Shown here: in pieces, positions 63,099 to 64,000 of the stretch
How the letters are laid out: each line of letters begins with the position of its first letter
How positions within the stretch are numbered: the stretch's first letter is position 1
DNA from: Caproicibacterium argilliputei
GTDB lineage: Bacteria > Bacillota > Clostridia > Oscillospirales > Acutalibacteraceae
Assembly: GCF_029211325.2 (NCBI RefSeq)
Contig: NZ_CP135996.1
Coordinates: forward strand, 1,612,001-1,676,000
DNA: 64,000 nucleotides
Direction of reading: 5' to 3'
Notes under the pieces: model-generated
Told to the model about the DNA's origin: nothing
Databases searched by the model: none
What the model saw: only the letters and a program-made list of their open reading frames with translations
Program-made: the position numbers and the translations under genes

Positions 63099-63902
63099 TC
63101 AGTTGCTGACCGATTGATTGTGCCGATAAAGCACATATTCTTCCAGACACAGACCCAGCTTGCGCATGGTCTGCGCATTATAGGTTCCCACATAGCGGAA
63201 GTGGCTCGGATCATCCTGCAAGCCGGTGCGTCCTTCTTTATCATCTGTATAGCGGCGCACAAAGCCGTAATCGACGCAATGGTTCAGCAGCCAGTGGTAG
63301 CCGTCAGAAGCCAGAAAGGATGCATCGGACGGAAACGTCACTGCCATGCCGGTCTGGTTTTCGCTGTATCCGCCCGGCGGCGTGACAGCGGCAGCTTCGC
63401 TTTCCGCAACTGCGCGCGTTTTGCCGCCTTGCTGCATATACGCCTGTATTTTTTTCTGATAGAGTTTTTCCTGCGTCTGGGCATCCACGTAGCCGCCGGT
63501 CACCTGCAGCGTGTAACCTGCTGCTTTCGCGTCCGCCAGCATCCGTTCAAGCGCCGGCACAATCCGCTTGTCTACCTGTACACTGCCATAAGTTGTCAGC
63601 TGCGGCTGAAAGCTGCTGCTGATTTTCTCACTGGGAGAAACCACTGTCAGCGCCCAGCTGTTGTCAGGCACCGGCAGCGTCCCCGAATCCTGTGAGCCTG
63701 TCGATGCTCCCGAAGCAGAGGAAGAAGCACTGCCGTCCAGAGGTTTCCATGCTTTCCATACAGCAATCCCCAGCAGAACAGAAAGCAGTAGGATTGCCGC
63801 CAGCAGCACAGTCATCCATCGCCGCAGCCGCTGCAGCCCCGCTGCGGTGCCGCCGCGCGGCGCCGTATCAGAAAGGACACGTTCCTGACGATGTTTATGC
63901 AT
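63099..63902 (-). CDS. VanY-like membrane protein with a lost active site
   Basis: A 267-residue protein: basic cytosolic N-terminus, one transmembrane helix (about 28-50), a Ser/Gly linker, and an external M15/VanY-like domain (~85-267). The fold is clear ('WALTVVSPSEKISSSF', 'ERMLADAKAAGYTLQV', 'YHWLLNHCVDYGFVRRYTD', 'SHFRYVG'). The key residues differ, however: SxHxxGxAxD reads SENQTGMAVT (His182 to Asn, Asp189 to Thr), ExWH reads DPSH (Glu to Asp231, Trp to Ser), and the SGYRS block reads GGYVD. Two of three zinc ligands and the catalytic base/Arg are thus missing. It is probably not a D,D-carboxypeptidase; a binding or regulatory role is inferred. Confidence 0.78.
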   Translation of the reverse strand: MHKHRQERVLSDTAPRGGTAAGLQRLRRWMTVLLAAILLLSVLLGIAVWKAWKPLDGSASSSASGASTGSQDSGTLPVPDNSWALTVVSPSEKISSSFQPQLTTYGSVQVDKRIVPALERMLADAKAAGYTLQVTGGYVDAQTQEKLYQKKIQAYMQQGGKTRAVAESEAAAVTPPGGYSENQTGMAVTFPSDASFLASDGYHWLLNHCVDYGFVRRYTDDKEGRTGLQDDPSHFRYVGTYNAQTMRKLGLCLEEYVLYRHNQSVSN

Positions 63903-64000
63903 AAAGCGACTCCTTATCTATCAAAATCTACTCTTTGATTTCTATTTTAAGCCACATCCCGCCCGATTGCAAGGGATTGTGAGAGGTGCACATATATTCT

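Overview
The window reads as a chromosomal segment of a spore-forming, strictly anaerobic member of the Clostridia, most like the Oscillospiraceae/Ruminococcaceae (Caproiciproducens-type) lineage. The indications are: two CotF-type spore coat genes, a dipicolinate synthase pair behind a sigma-K-like promoter, a flavin reductase-rubredoxin fusion, a split transketolase, the dgt-dnaG-rpoD cluster, GGAGG-type ribosome binding sites, TTG/GTG starts and roughly balanced base composition. The family-level placement is inference from gene content, not a phylogeny.

Left end (1-6.3 kb): the C-terminus of a serine recombinase and a 60-nt 3' fragment of tRNA-Ala(GGC) mark the edge of an integrated element or an old insertion. 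A glycerol-3-phosphate/glycerophosphodiester import operon follows (ugpA-ugpE-ugpB-ugpQ, without the ATPase gene). Next is a small gene graveyard (4830-6251) in which remnants of a chemotaxis receptor, a radical SAM enzyme and an MFS transporter lie end to end.

6.3-20.5 kb: asnB, two small coat proteins, a membrane protein, a small phasin-like protein translationally coupled to an ABC1/UbiB-family kinase, dCMP deaminase, an O-acetylhomoserine sulfhydrylase, a zinc-ribbon membrane protein, an amine-oxidase-like flavoprotein, a lipoprotein, a secreted-protein gene interrupted by two A-run frameshifts, a DedA protein and a KimA-type potassium transporter.

20.8-36.2 kb: split transketolase, a heterodimeric ABC exporter with one degenerate ATP site, the glyA-orf50-rarA-flavin reductase/rubredoxin run, divergent nth and a Cof-type phosphatase, an intact tRNA-Ala(CGC), spoVFAB, murC and mreB.

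36.2-54 kb: comF, recD2, a SAM-riboswitch-controlled metK and an FMN-riboswitch-controlled riboflavin transporter. Then comes the transcription/translation core rpoB-rpoC-rpsL-rpsG-fusA-tuf, all on the minus strand. Recognisable sigma-A promoters lie upstream of rpoB, inside the 3' end of rpoC (for rpsL onward) and upstream of tuf. rplJ/rplL are not upstream of rpoB. The rpoB leader instead contains a hairpin and an opposing promoter-terminator pair that could make an antisense RNA of about 105 nt.

54.6-64 kb: a degenerate-GGDEF/EAL/PAS protein, a nucleoid-associated protein, an Rrf2 regulator behind rpoD, dnaG and dgt, a YigZ-family protein, ribosomal protein L31, and a VanY-like membrane protein whose metal and catalytic residues are nearly all substituted. 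No CRISPR array, complete insertion sequence or intact prophage was seen. The most unusual items are the tRNA-fragment junction, the collapsed chemoreceptor/radical SAM/MFS remnants, the antisense arrangement over the rpoB promoter, the degenerate VanY homologue and the A-run frameshifted secreted protein.
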